A stretch of DNA of 64,000 bases from Psilocybe azurescens (taxonomy: Eukaryota; Basidiomycota; Agaricomycetes; Agaricales; Agrocybaceae), in the NCBI GenBank assembly GCA_023853785.1, contig JAJIRX010000567.1:496001-560000 (forward strand), given 5' to 3'. This document shows positions 1-11,188 of the stretch, one piece after another (positions within the stretch are counted from its first letter, which is position 1; each line of letters opens with the position of its first letter). A program made the translations under genes and the position numbers. The notes under the pieces were generated by a model that made no database searches, had not been told where the DNA came from, and saw nothing but the letters and a program-made list of their open reading frames with translations.

Positions 1-409
1 TGTCTCGACTGCCACTCACAATCAGCGGTCTTTTAGGCCACTTTTCTTTTACGAAGACGCCCTCAAGTTTGATGTCGACCACCTCCGGCTTCACAATGGA
101 TAGACAGCGAACTGTGCTAGTATGGCCGCCAAAGATATGGCCGCATCGACCTGAAGCGAGATCCCAGACCCGTACTGTGCGATCCGTCGAACCACTGACA
201 AGTGAGTCCTCGAAGATATCCAAGGCCCAAATGCCTCCTTGATGGCCTTGTAACGAGTGAATCAATGCACCACTGGCTGGCGAGTACACATGGATACATG
301 AATCGTCCGACGCCGTGATGATGCGATTTTCAGTGATTTTTAAGCAGGTGATGACAGATGACCCGTGTGCGGGGAAAGATATGTGTTTCGGTTCTTGATC
401 ATCGATCCA
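1..409 (-). pseudogene. Third WD40 copy (CDC4-like), runs off the left edge
   Basis: The minus strand encodes WD40 blades closely matching the intact CDC4-like gene at 2713-5675. The match begins at the segment WIDDQEPKHISFPAHGSSV near 409 and continues through the blade with GGHTSTVRCLSIV and VSGSRD to base 1. There is no F-box in front of it. Upstream it is joined, in one open frame through a linker of about 33 codons (410-508), to the C-terminal blades of the second copy. It is therefore the distal part of a tandem duplication. Whether it is expressed as part of a fused protein or is dead cannot be decided here, because its 3' end lies outside the window. Confidence 0.7.
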
Positions 410-2004
410 CTGTGTTGATACCTTCGGGTCAGCAAGGAGGGTCCCAGTGTTGGTCTTAACGGGAAGGCTGTCTGAGAGGAAGAGTGATCTGACGGTCATG
501 ATTTGCACAGGAGGCTCACCCACCCAGCCACCTTCGTCTATATCGCCAAAGTTCCATATATGCAGCATGGTTTTGTTCGTGTGATTGACTGCGGCAACAC
601 AGATATTTCCTTCAAACGCTACCTGCCAAATACCTGAAACTCCATGGAGGATGCGTCGAATCACAGTGCCGTCTCTTATATCCCAAAATATGAGTCCCTC
701 ATCGGAACCGCTGAGAACCTTGAACTCGTCATGCTGGAGGCATGTAATTGCACCTGTGTGTCCCGTAAAGGTGTACCGTATTTCTCCAGACACTGGGTCC
801 CACACACGAAGAGTAGAATCGGCAGCTCCAGAAATAAGGTAAGATGGAGACAAGCCCAGCAATCCAACGAGCGATGTATGGCCTGTAAGGATACGGTGGC
901 ACTGCCCTGACTCGAGGTCCCACATGCGCACTGTTCCATCCATTGAGCCCGAAAAAGCTGTCTTGCAATCAGAAGCAAGAGCAACGCTAAACACTGTTGG
1001 AAAATCGGATGATTAGCATCGTAGGGTAGCACAATAGAGCCGGGAAAATCAAGGGCGACCTTTTGTGTGTGTCCGGCCAAAGTCCTTAAACAAGTACCAT
1101 CGATAAGGTCCCATGTCCGAAGGCTGCAATCATAGCTTCCGGAGACAGCAATACGACCTTTGTCGCCAACGCGCGGACGGCAAGCTCGTGTCCTTGCAAG
1201 TGAAATAGATGAAATGGATTCTTCTCGGCATCCTGAAGCGATATTGAGCAATGAGTACAAGGGTTCATTTCCAGTCCATCAACAAGAAAACTTGCATGGT
1301 CCTTGTCTTTATTTTCAGAACCTTCAAATGCCAAACAGTTGAATTCGGAGTCTCCAGGACGCGGTAACGTCCAAACTCTAAGAGAACAATCCCGACTGCC
1401 GGTGACAATAAGGGGCTGCTTGGGCCATGTCTCCTCAACGATAACATCATCGCGTTCCATCTTCATCACCTCAGGTTTGACGATAGAAAGGCATCGAACA
1501 GTGCTGGTATGACCACCAAATACATGGGTGCATTTTCCTGTGGAAAGGTCCCAGATACGAATCGTACCGTCTGTAGAACCGCTGACAACAGTGTCCTCAA
1601 AAGCGTCCAAAGACCATATACCACCGTCGTGGCCTTGAAGGGAGTATATTAATTTGCCAGTGGCTGCTGAATAGACGTACATAGAATGGTCATCTGAGCC
1701 GGTGATGATACGCCCTCCAGAGAGAAGTAAACATGTCACCACTGATGATCCATGAATTGGGAAAGATATGTGCTTGGGCTCTTTGTTGTCGGCCCACTGG
1801 GTAAAATTTGTGTATTCGGACATCATGCGCCCAGCGACTGCGGGCAGCGGCGTTGACACGTTCTAACGGGGCAAAACCAAGAGATTCAGCGAAGATTAGA
1901 TAGATCTGAGTTCGCACTGGTCGGCGGGCAAGAATCGACAGAAATACTGATAGAAGAGTAACGGCAGAAGGTATTCGTATGCAGTCTGTAGGAGGATAAG
2001 GCAC
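410..2004 (-). pseudogene. Second WD40 copy (CDC4-like), frameshifted and with a decayed F-box
   Basis: A duplicate of the CDC4-like gene. The WD40 part opens near 1826 and aligns blade by blade with the intact copy. In front of it (1830-2004, another frame) is a weak F-box-like remnant ending in LERVNAAARSRWA. Two differences break the frame relative to the intact copy: one base fewer near 1170 (before the blade with GSYDC) and one base fewer at the exon end near 1065, so that the intron 994-1064 no longer joins in phase. The intron around 1220-1290 has a GC donor (GCAAGT), where the intact copy has GTGAGT. The copy ends at GGWVGEPP near 509 and then runs into the third copy. Both missing bases fall in runs of A, so assembly error is possible; the lost F-box is not explained that way. 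Confidence 0.65.
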
Positions 2005-2712
2005 AAGTGTGTGGCGGAGTCGGTCAAAGTTTGGTGCAAGTATTATCGTGCGAATGGATACCCTTGGGGAGCAAACTTTGTCGGTGGAATCGACCCTGTG
2101 ACTCGAAGACTTTACGCTAAACGTTTCCAGTCAGCGTCGAGTCATCGGAACCACTGGCTGTTCTGATCCTCCTTCAGCATAGTAAATTCGGGATTCATTG
2201 TTCTTTGTAAGTAAGCACATAGTCATTACTATTACAACAAGTAGATGCGAATCATTTACTTCCATTCCTACCGATCTCTTCCCACATATATATGATTATA
2301 AATGATATACATAGCATCGCACTATTCGTTGTTTCGAGGGTTTAGAGTTTTGGCATACGACAGACGAGAGTGATATTCCAAATAGTTAACAAACATGCAT
2401 CTATGAAGAACACGGCGGACATCAAATTCACAACCTGATACAACTACAGTACAACAGAAAAAATAGTTTAGTATGGAGAAATCCAAGCGATTGGATAGGT
2501 ATTGCGCAAGAAATTTTTATTAATTCGCAAGTTGTGGTAAAAGCCGTCTTGGGCGGGGAATATGCGTGTGTAAAAACAATAAGGGTAGTCGGGGACATAT
2601 CAGACAAGAGTGACATGTTCGTAAAGCTTGGAGATAGAAACCTGGAAAGAGGCGGAAACTGCGAACACAGACATCCTAGGGGAAATAACCGAAAGAGTCG
2701 GAAACCAACGAA
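2005..2712. other. Intergenic, no gene seen
   Basis: About 700 bases between the intact CDC4-like gene and its degenerate downstream copy. I see short AT-rich stretches and no coding segment with recognisable similarity. It should contain the 3' end of the intact gene and whatever promoter the second copy kept. Confidence 0.5.
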
Positions 2713-5675
2713 CTACCCGCGCCTGCGGTTAGCATGGTGGGGTCGTATACGCGGCCGTGTGGGTGTTTCATCGTTGTTAGGAAGCGTCCTTGCAGCGGCA
2801 GATGACGTCGACGATTCTGCGAGATTGAGCTGTGGGAGGCGGGAAGAGCTAGCGGCAGCCGAAGCCTTCGACCGACCGTTTTGTCTGAACGAGGAACTGG
2901 CAACGGCTGGCGCCCAACGGGAGGCTTCAACACCTTCTGCCGTGTCTGCGTCGATCTCGATGTCGGCAGAAGACCTTGCATCGGGTATCTGACGCTGCGA
3001 ACTGGAGTGTCGTGCTTGAGGAACTTCAACTTCAACCACCGACTCAGTATCGGAGGCAACAAGATCCTGGTCCATGGCATCGACATCGGCTTGTTCATCG
3101 TCGTCGTCTTGGTCATCGTCGTCGTCGTCGTCATTATCAACGAATCCTTTCATTTTGAAACCTTTCAATCTGGGGTCATCTTCATCATCATCGCCATCAT
3201 CGCTGAAGATGTCCTCGTCATAAAGACCACCTGGAGGTTCACCCAGCCAATCATCGTCATTATCATTGCCAAAGTCCCAGACATCAAGTACGGTTGTGTC
3301 GTTCCGATTGCTTGCAGCGACACACCATCTTCCTTCAAACACCACCTGCCAAACACCGGTGATGCCTGTCAAGAGGTCTCGAACAACTGTTCCATCTCTG
3401 ACGTTCCACATTTTCAGATTGCCATCTGATCCACTGAGAACTTTGAATTCGTCATGCTGGAAGCATGTAATCGCACCCGTATGCGCCGCAAGGGCGTGGC
3501 GCAACTCCCCGGAATCCGGATCCCATATACGAAGGGTGGAGTCGGCGGCTGCAGAAACAAGGTATGAGGGTGAGAGGCCCAACAAGCCGACAAGCGACGT
3601 ATGTCCCGTCAGGGTGTGCTGACATTGCCCAGATTGGAGATTCCAGACCCGGACGGTTCCATCCATTGATCCTGAGCAAGCCTGATTACGACCCAAATCA
3701 AGAACAACGCTGTAGACTGTTCAAGGGGGAAAAGGAAGATAAAACAGGTTGCATTGCATAATTAGCATCTGGTAAAAGGATTACGAATCAAAGCTGACCT
3801 TTCTGTGTATGTCCAAGCAAGACCCATTTGCAAGTACCGGTGATGATGTCCCAAATACGGACAGTGCAATCATAGCTCCCAGATACCAGTGTCCGACCTC
3901 TGGCAGCCAAGGCTCGAACAGCATGGTCATGACCTTCCAGGTGTAATCTATGATATGGATTCTCGTCGGCATCCTATACTCGCAGACATATTTAGATATA
4001 CTCCAATGTCTATTCACCTGAAAACTCACGCAAACTTCGGCAAGGTCGACTTCATTCTCTTCAGGTCCAAAGCATCTGAATTCAGCGTCTCCGGGACGTG
4101 GTAATGTCCATACTCTGAGAGAATGATCTCGACTCCCAGTCACAATTAGCGGTCGTTTTGGCCACTTTTCTTTGGTGATGACCCCATCGCGTTCGACATC
4201 AATCATTTCAGGCTTGACAATTGAGAGACATCGAACCGTGCTGGTGTGTCCACCGAAGACATGGGTACATCTACCTGTCGCTAGGTCCCAAATACGCACT
4301 GTACGATCTGTAGAGCCACTAACAAGAGTGTCCTTGCAGGCCGCCAACGCCCATACACCACCATCATGGCCTTGAAGAGAGCGCAGTAGCTCGCCAGTTA
4401 CTGGCGAATATACATGGATGGAATGATCGTCTGAAGCCGAAATGATGCGTCCATGTGAGAAGATTAAACATGTGACGACAGATGAGCCGTGCGCGGGGAA
4501 AGATACGTGCTTGGGCTCCGGGTTATTTACCCATCTTGTGCGGGTCAAATGCCTCGACTTGAAAAGCATTTTGTACGGATGTGGTAGGGGAAGTGGATTG
4601 GGAACAGAGGGCTGATTACGCATGGCATGACGTCGACGCGCATAGATGGAGTTGGCGAACGAATTTTCCGAATCACCGCCAAACCAGATCTTAGTACTTT
4701 TCAATAGATCACGCCACAATACAGGATCTGAGTCGATGATAGCTCGCCATGACCTGGACACTCGTGAAGCACGGGCAAGTGTTGAAAAAGGCAAGTAGCT
4801 CAAAATATGCGAGACAAGCTCTGGAGGAAGGAGGGTGAGAAAATCGCGTGCAAGAGTCGGGGATAGCACGGAGTGCAAAGTGCGCAACACGGGGAGAGGA
4901 GAATGGCGTAAAAGAGTCAACAGAAAGTGACTTTGCAAAGGAGCGGGAAGGGCTGTAAAATGAGATAGCAAAGAGGGTAGCGTTAAGAGTGTCGTGAGAG
5001 CCAGGTCGGGCTGCAGTGGTGCCTGGGGTAACGGTGATGATGTGCCACTAGGTGGGGCCGACGGCCAGATATTCTCTGGGGAGGGCGACCCATGCGGTGA
5101 GGGAAGAGGGGAAGGAGGTGCTGCTGCATTGACAGTAGATATTTGCGGCAGAGCAGTAGCCCTAGCTTTCTTGCGCGGAGGTGGCACTGTGACGTTGGAC
5201 CCCGAAGGGACTTCAATCCCTCCATCAAGTCGTCCGAGTTGTGAGAACGCTTCTTCCCATAGCGCTCAACAGCCTCTGCAAGTCCAACAACATTGGCATC
5301 CTGTAGCCCTTCATCCCGCTTCAACATACGCCAGCCAACTCCGGACACGACCTCTTGATCTTCCTGCATGTCTTCATCTCCGCCATCGCCATCGCGAAAT
5401 ATAGCGCGTGCACCGTTAGGAAACACTAGGGGAAAATGACGCAGAGACTGGGGTAGATTCGCATGAAGAAGTGGATAGCTTTTTGGATCCTTGGGAGAAG
5501 AGGGCGGAGGTAAATGTGGGAGCTGAATTGGCGCGTACGTTGTCGTTGTCGTTGTCGTTGTCGTTACACTTTGGAGTGAAATGAGAGTCAGATACAGCGA
5601 AGAAGCCGGTATTACTTACGTGGTAGTGTTTACTGACGGCTGAAGGACGAGCACTGGCCGCTGGTTGGCACTCAT
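2713..5675 (-). CDS. CDC4: F-box/WD40 substrate receptor of SCF ubiquitin ligase (CDC4-like)
   Basis: Substrate-recognition subunit of a nuclear SCF ubiquitin ligase: the F-box would bind Skp1 and the eight-bladed propeller would bind phosphorylated targets. Four exons: 5675-5620, 5568-4030, 3973-3799, 3716-2713. The N-terminus is low complexity (poly-Thr from a GTCGTT repeat at 5541-5565), followed by an acidic stretch and a basic PPPRKKARA segment. The F-box (LPPELVSHILSYLPFSTL, near 4820) is followed by WRAIIDSDPVLWRDL and then about eight WD repeats with GSTDRTVRIWDL and GGHTSTVRC, typical of Cdc4/Pop1. The C-terminal tail is long, acidic and Ser-rich. The exons sum to a length one base short of a multiple of three; the frame must change near 5210 at a run of four G, most easily by one missing G. 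The family assignment is secure, orthology to CDC4 likely. Confidence 0.85.
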
Positions 5676-8600
5676 GGTGGTTTACAAGAAGGAAGCGACC
5701 TGTAAGCCATCAGCATCGCCCGTAACACACAATCTAGCGGAGCCTGAATATTTCCAAGTCACTTCAGGCCACAAGCCTCAAGGCGGCACGCCTCTGTCTC
5801 CCAAATACCACCATCTCCGACTGAAAGCCTTCACTATTTTTGTCCGTTCTCAGGACACAATAATGAGCGCTTCAACAAGCTGTTCACTTCTATTCTCTTA
5901 TTCCCGTCACCTAGACGAATAGGACGTTTCTGCGGATGTTATATGCACTCTTTCAATCCTTTTGTTATATCGTGTCATCCCCAGACTTATCCGGAGTTGT
6001 CCATGTTACATACCTTTGGGTGCCCGGTCTGCCACTGCTTCTTCTCAGGTCGTGCAGCGTGGGTACCATATTCCTTCTGGAGGACTTCGAAGTCGAGGCT
6101 TATTTCGCGGATCAATATTTCTCGTCCTCGACTTCCTAACGCTTTATCCGCTCCGAGGCTTCCAGATGTCGGCTTGAAAGCTTTTCACAACCGCCAAACG
6201 GAATCCGACGAATTGTGGTTGTTCTTCATAATCTTCTCTTCGGTTTTTGTCCGCTCCATGCAACTCGAAGAGTGTAAAATTTGGAAAACGCTCAGCAGAT
6301 TCATTTCTTGGGTTGTCCGATTTCACTCGCTTTCATCATTTATGGGCCCGGGTGCACTGGGATTAAGAGTATTGCTCACTGGTCTGGCCTTGTCACCTTT
6401 CAATATAGATGTACACGGCTGTGACTTTTGGGAGCATTGCTGCTGCGGTTTCTCTTGGTATGGTGCTGCGCTTTTTCTTATCGTTTCCGGGACTGTCGAA
6501 GTGATCAACGCCGGTGAAATATGTCCCACCCTTTGAGCTTGGCTATTTAACTCCCACCTCGATAATGACAATTTCCATCCTCTCCCCTAGTTCAGGGCAT
6601 ATGATTTCCGGTGCTTAGCTTCAGAGGGTCTGCTACGTGCAGGCCATTGGCATTTGTTCATAAATTCACTGTTATATCTTCACCTTGGAACTGGACACCA
6701 ACGTTCGTGCTCAGAAGCTGAATGTTGACTTCCTCGTCTGTTTGTTGACCATTTCTGATCGACTCTGCAGGATGTATTATGATACATTGGCTGAACGTGC
6801 CCTCCAATATCAACCTTTTGGTTCGTACAGGCGGAAACATTTGCGACAGTTAGCCCTTTCATTTAACGCCCTTCAATTTATTACTGACAGCGGATCAATA
6901 GGTATGTAGTAGTATTGTTACGATTAAACCTCCATGCTTGTTCCCCCTTCTAACCCACCATGTGACTTCCTAATCGTCCCTTCGATTTTTGATTCGGTTG
7001 TTTTCACATTTACTATAATTGTACGCAAACCCATACCGATATATCATGGGATATTAAGCCTCTCAGTTGTATGCATATGTCCATGGCTGAACTATTATCA
7101 ACATCACAGGTTTCCATTGGCGATGACAATAACTTCCTCTGCAGGGATGGTTAGCTCCCCAAATCCTCGGCCTTGCTCGAACACCTGATCTGCGAACGCA
7201 GCTCTCCATTCTTCATCTAATGACTTTGCAACCTGGAAAGAAATACTCGCTTACAGTTGACAAGAATCGTTCGCAGTCGTTCCGCCGCCTTGTGTGGAAC
7301 TGCTCCTATACTTCTCTTCCAATCGTGCTATTTACTGTGTAGGCAAGATTCTATCCTTTGTCTATCACGACTAGTAGGTGTATTACTACGTTCACATCCT
7401 CGGAGGTAAACTGACCAAACCCCCCCCCCAGGGCCATTATCTCAGGACACCCGGGCCTCGTTATACCTATTTTTGTCCTGGCACCGAGAGATACAACTGA
7501 ACGTCCAATCACGGTTTTCGGTGCTCGGATGGTTTCTTTCTCGTCATCTCGTCAAATTTGCCACGGTTTTGCGCGAAAATGTCCGTTTCTTTATCATTGG
7601 TGGCTACTGCCGATCAGGCTCAGATTGGGACATACTGACCAAAGGCTGGTGCCACGACGCTTCCTCAGATATCGTCCGCCTGTAGGAACTGCGCTCAAGC
7701 AAATATGATGACCATGGCTCATCGTATCGGTGGCCGACCTTTATGCTCACGGAGCATTCCTACCGCTGCGCAATGATGCACGAAGTGTCAATAACCCGGC
7801 TCCACGATTTGCCACACTTGGGACTGTATTGGATACGACGACACCTAATCTTTCGTATTTACACGATTCAAGTTGTTTTGCCACGGTAGGTCGCAGGTCT
7901 TTTGAAGCACCACATATGGCCTCAAGGCGGTGACGTTAGTCGAAGTCCACGTATTTCATACCGTCGACCCTTTTTCTGTACGATTCACAGTAAGAATTCA
8001 GACGAGTGTATCATCTGTCACGTAGAGACTCATGAATCATTTTTGTAGCCTTCTTTCTATTGCTGTAGAACTAAACAGTCCGACTATGCCTGACAATTGT
8101 GGGCACCTGTTCACACTGGCTCTCAGGCGCTTTGGTCGCGCCCGTTTTTGTTCCATGCATATAACTATTCGGTGGGTTGGTCCACCTAGATGGACGATTT
8201 CGGGAGGTCTCGCTTCCGAGACTGCTCTTCACCTGTTCTTAGTGCACACAGATGTCACACCTATTGTAACTCCGTGAACGTTCGATCATGGAAGTATTTT
8301 CATATGGACAAGGGCACGTCAAGCGAGAGACGCGAAAACACTGTAATGAGCTATGTGATCTTCATATTTCATGCGGGGTATATCCCGGATTTCACTCACC
8401 ATACTACTTCTCGAAATCCCACAGAAGCGCAAGAAGATTTGAAACAGTCTCTTCTGAATACTCAATCACTTCTAAATAATTTCGCAGCCGCCACTTTCTT
8501 ACAAAGGGATTGTCATACTCATCTTCTTACGAGGCGTTGTTATGCATGCCCTATTACGTAAGTATATTCCTCATCACTCGGGGGCAATGGGCCTGTGGCT

Positions 8601-10900
8601 GTACAACGTTTATTTCTCACCGTCAAACCACATCTGTGGTTTTCACCCAACCTGAACACCGCCGATTAGAGGGCATTGTTCACATCGTCGGCCTCTCAAC
8701 AACACGTGGATGAAGCTTTCTAGATCTTGATTAGGTTTCTTCTCGTTTGACCAACTTTTGCTCTCCCAAACCAGGAGGGATGGGCATGTTGGACCTATTC
8801 CTGGATGCTCGACTCTGGCCAACCTTCCCGACAATGTTGTCGTCTGACCAGACACTGCTGGGAATCTGTGATTGCCTTTCATGCGGCTCATGTGCCCTTC
8901 ATTACTATTAACTTGTAACCAATGGCTATCCTGCTCCTTATCCACCTTCGAGCAGCCTCAATCCAGGCATTTTCCGTTCATGTCGAAAATTCGACTCTCG
9001 GTTTCCTCGAGAAGCGTAGTACTTTTCTCCCAGCCGACCGAGGCGCGGTTTCGGCCCATCGCCATTGGCCCTGATGTCGATCACTCAGGTTCGTCGGGGC
9101 GGTCTACTCCATTAGTGAAGGATGCGTATCGGGGCGGGCATGATAGAGGGCTAGACTTGCGAACTACATCCCCGGCCGACACCTCGCTGATTGATACATT
9201 ATCGCAGCACGCCATATCCCGGGACTCAAGTGAAATGGCTTACGCTGGCATTTCATTCATATGCATATGACTCCAAAGTAAACTTTTGCTTCTCTAACGG
9301 AAATTGCTCCTAGATCGTCGTCAGCAAGGCTGGGAAGTTTTTGATATTCCTCCAATGCTGTTCCCTTGCCTCATTCGTGTTACTGCTTCGCTCCATCCTT
9401 CCTCTGTTCAGATTAAGCCAATCGCCTCCTGGGAATACGAAAAGAAAATGTCATCTCAAGCTTTTGACTCTGTACAGTCCAATTTCTATGCGGCTCCCCT
9501 TTTCCCATAGCCACGCGAACAATGGCGAACACGTCCTCCTCCTGTTTTTTTCCCTCGTTATGTCATCAAATATCGCTGATTCAAATCAGTATGGTTAGCT
9601 GGTTCTATGATTATGGACTTTTCACTCTAGCCATATTTTTACCTGGAAACCACTCCTCTCTTTGTGATTGGGGCAGTATATTTCTGAAATCGAGTGAGAT
9701 ATCTTCGGCATGGATCCTCCTTGAGCCATTTAAATTACTGCTATGCATTATACATACCTATTTAAAGGGTACATTGTCAACCCAAATCGACGTGGCATTC
9801 AGTCCTTGAATGCACGCAAAGCTTATATGCGTACTCAATTCGAGAAGTTGGAGGGCTCCTGAATCAATCTAGGCGGTCGCCAACGGACGCCACCCTTCTT
9901 TCCATGTCATCTCACTGATCAGGACTCAAATATTCAGGGCTTATCGCATTCACAAACCATCTGATTCCCAGATTTTTCTTATCTCACGAAAACAAATAAC
10001 CGCACGGCCTACTATAGGTGCGCTTCCTCTGGCGGCCGCTACCTTGTACCTCGACTACCATATCTCGAAAACTTGACTCGGAGGAGAGTGTAACACATGG
10101 TGTAGACCCAGATAGCTTTGTTATCTTCTCCGAATGCTATTCGCCATCGGTTGCACGTTCCTGTTCGTCCACTAGTAATGGTTCAGGTAGGGCACCTCTT
10201 CGTATGTTGGTTCCCACCAATAAATGAGGCGTGTGCGCTTCGTGCCGCTACCCTTAATAGAATCTTAACAGTGCCATAGAGGCTCTTGCTATAGACTTGT
10301 GTGAGAATTAATGGCAACCATCGAAATGAAAGTCTACTACTGTTGGAGAGCACTCGAAACTCTGAAACTCTTCATTTGTGAAGTTTCCAGCAAGAAGCAA
10401 TACTCATTAACGTAATGATGAGGAGGCGCTGGGCTTAAATTATAACGGGTTATTTGACAACTGAAAGGAAAGAAAGAATCTATTGGGTCTATCTTACTTC
10501 AATGCCAGCGCTGTCAGCGAGGTGTGCTATTCTCAGTGAGCTAAAAATATCTATATTCTACATTTCCAATTATATTCGAAAAAGTGTTGTTGCAATACAC
10601 CCATCTCATGGCGAAAATTAAAAAATGGAAGAGAGGGTATAGCGTACCTCTTGAAAAGAGATAAATCGAGGTCTTGACCATCGCGGCGACTTAATTACCG
10701 TTCACAGTTAATCTCATCAATCGTGTCAATTGAATTATTTTGAACCTCTTGCATTTTGGCACTGAGAGGAGCGATACGTCTTAGTCGCACCGCAGGCTAT
10801 GTTGATGTTGCTGTCCCACCACATGGTTGCAGACGCCAATTCGAGTTAATCCTTTTTTGACGTGAGTATTCATCAACATACCACCCCAAAGTGGCGTTGA
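5676..10900. other. Long gene-poor region, left part
   Basis: More than 5 kb without any coding segment I can recognise. The plus strand has many pyrimidine-rich runs (for example around 9521-9560) and a run of ten C at about 7421-7430. Open frames of 100-200 codons exist (for example plus 5943-6536, plus 8872-9270) but show no domain, no convincing intron-exon pattern and unremarkable composition. The stretch lies between the divergent start of the CDC4-like gene and the Zn2Cys6 gene, so it may hold long regulatory sequence, an untranslated transcript or old, unrecognisable repeats. Confidence 0.5.
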
Positions 10901-10939
10901 TTAAGAATAGCAAGGAGAAATAAAGACGAGAGCAACACA

Positions 10940-11188
10940 ATGCGTCAGAATGGAATGGGAAGTTGCATCTTTGCGTCGCGCCGTCTTCTTCGTCCTGATC
11001 ACACAGAAGGAAAAGGGTTTACGGGCCTAAACGCCAGTGGCAGACGCGTGAAAGCGGCACTGCGCAGCTCGGAGATGCCGTCTTGGCTCGCGGACAGAAA
11101 GGCCGCCATGGACAAGTATATGGGGGCCCATAATCGGAACAGGTCCGAATCCCGCTCGAGACTTCGGGCGACAGACGATACATGGTAG
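10940..11188 (+). CDS. Possible small protein, unrecognised
   Basis: An 82-codon frame with a favourable start context (ACACAATGC). The product is basic, with the segment SEMPSWLADRKAAMDKYMG and an Arg/Ser-rich end. It stands out because the local composition is more GC-rich than the surrounding DNA. I do not recognise the family. It could be a fragment of an older gene or a chance frame. Confidence 0.22.
   Translation: MRQNGMGSCIFASRRLLRPDHTEGKGFTGLNASGRRVKAALRSSEMPSWLADRKAAMDKYMGAHNRNRSESRSRLRATDDTW

Noticed and set aside
2881..3429. Plus-strand frame of 182 codons rich in Val and Ile
   Set aside because: It is the antisense of the acidic Asp-rich tail of the CDC4-like gene; GTC/ATC codons are the complement of GAC/GAT.
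5541..5565. GTCGTT repeat as a regulatory or mobile element
   Set aside because: It is inside the second exon of the CDC4-like gene and encodes poly-Thr; simple triplet/hexamer repeat.
5943..6536. Plus-strand frame of 197 codons in the gene-poor region
   Set aside because: No domain, no splice partners and an irregular mix of residues; overlapping frames of similar length exist on both strands.
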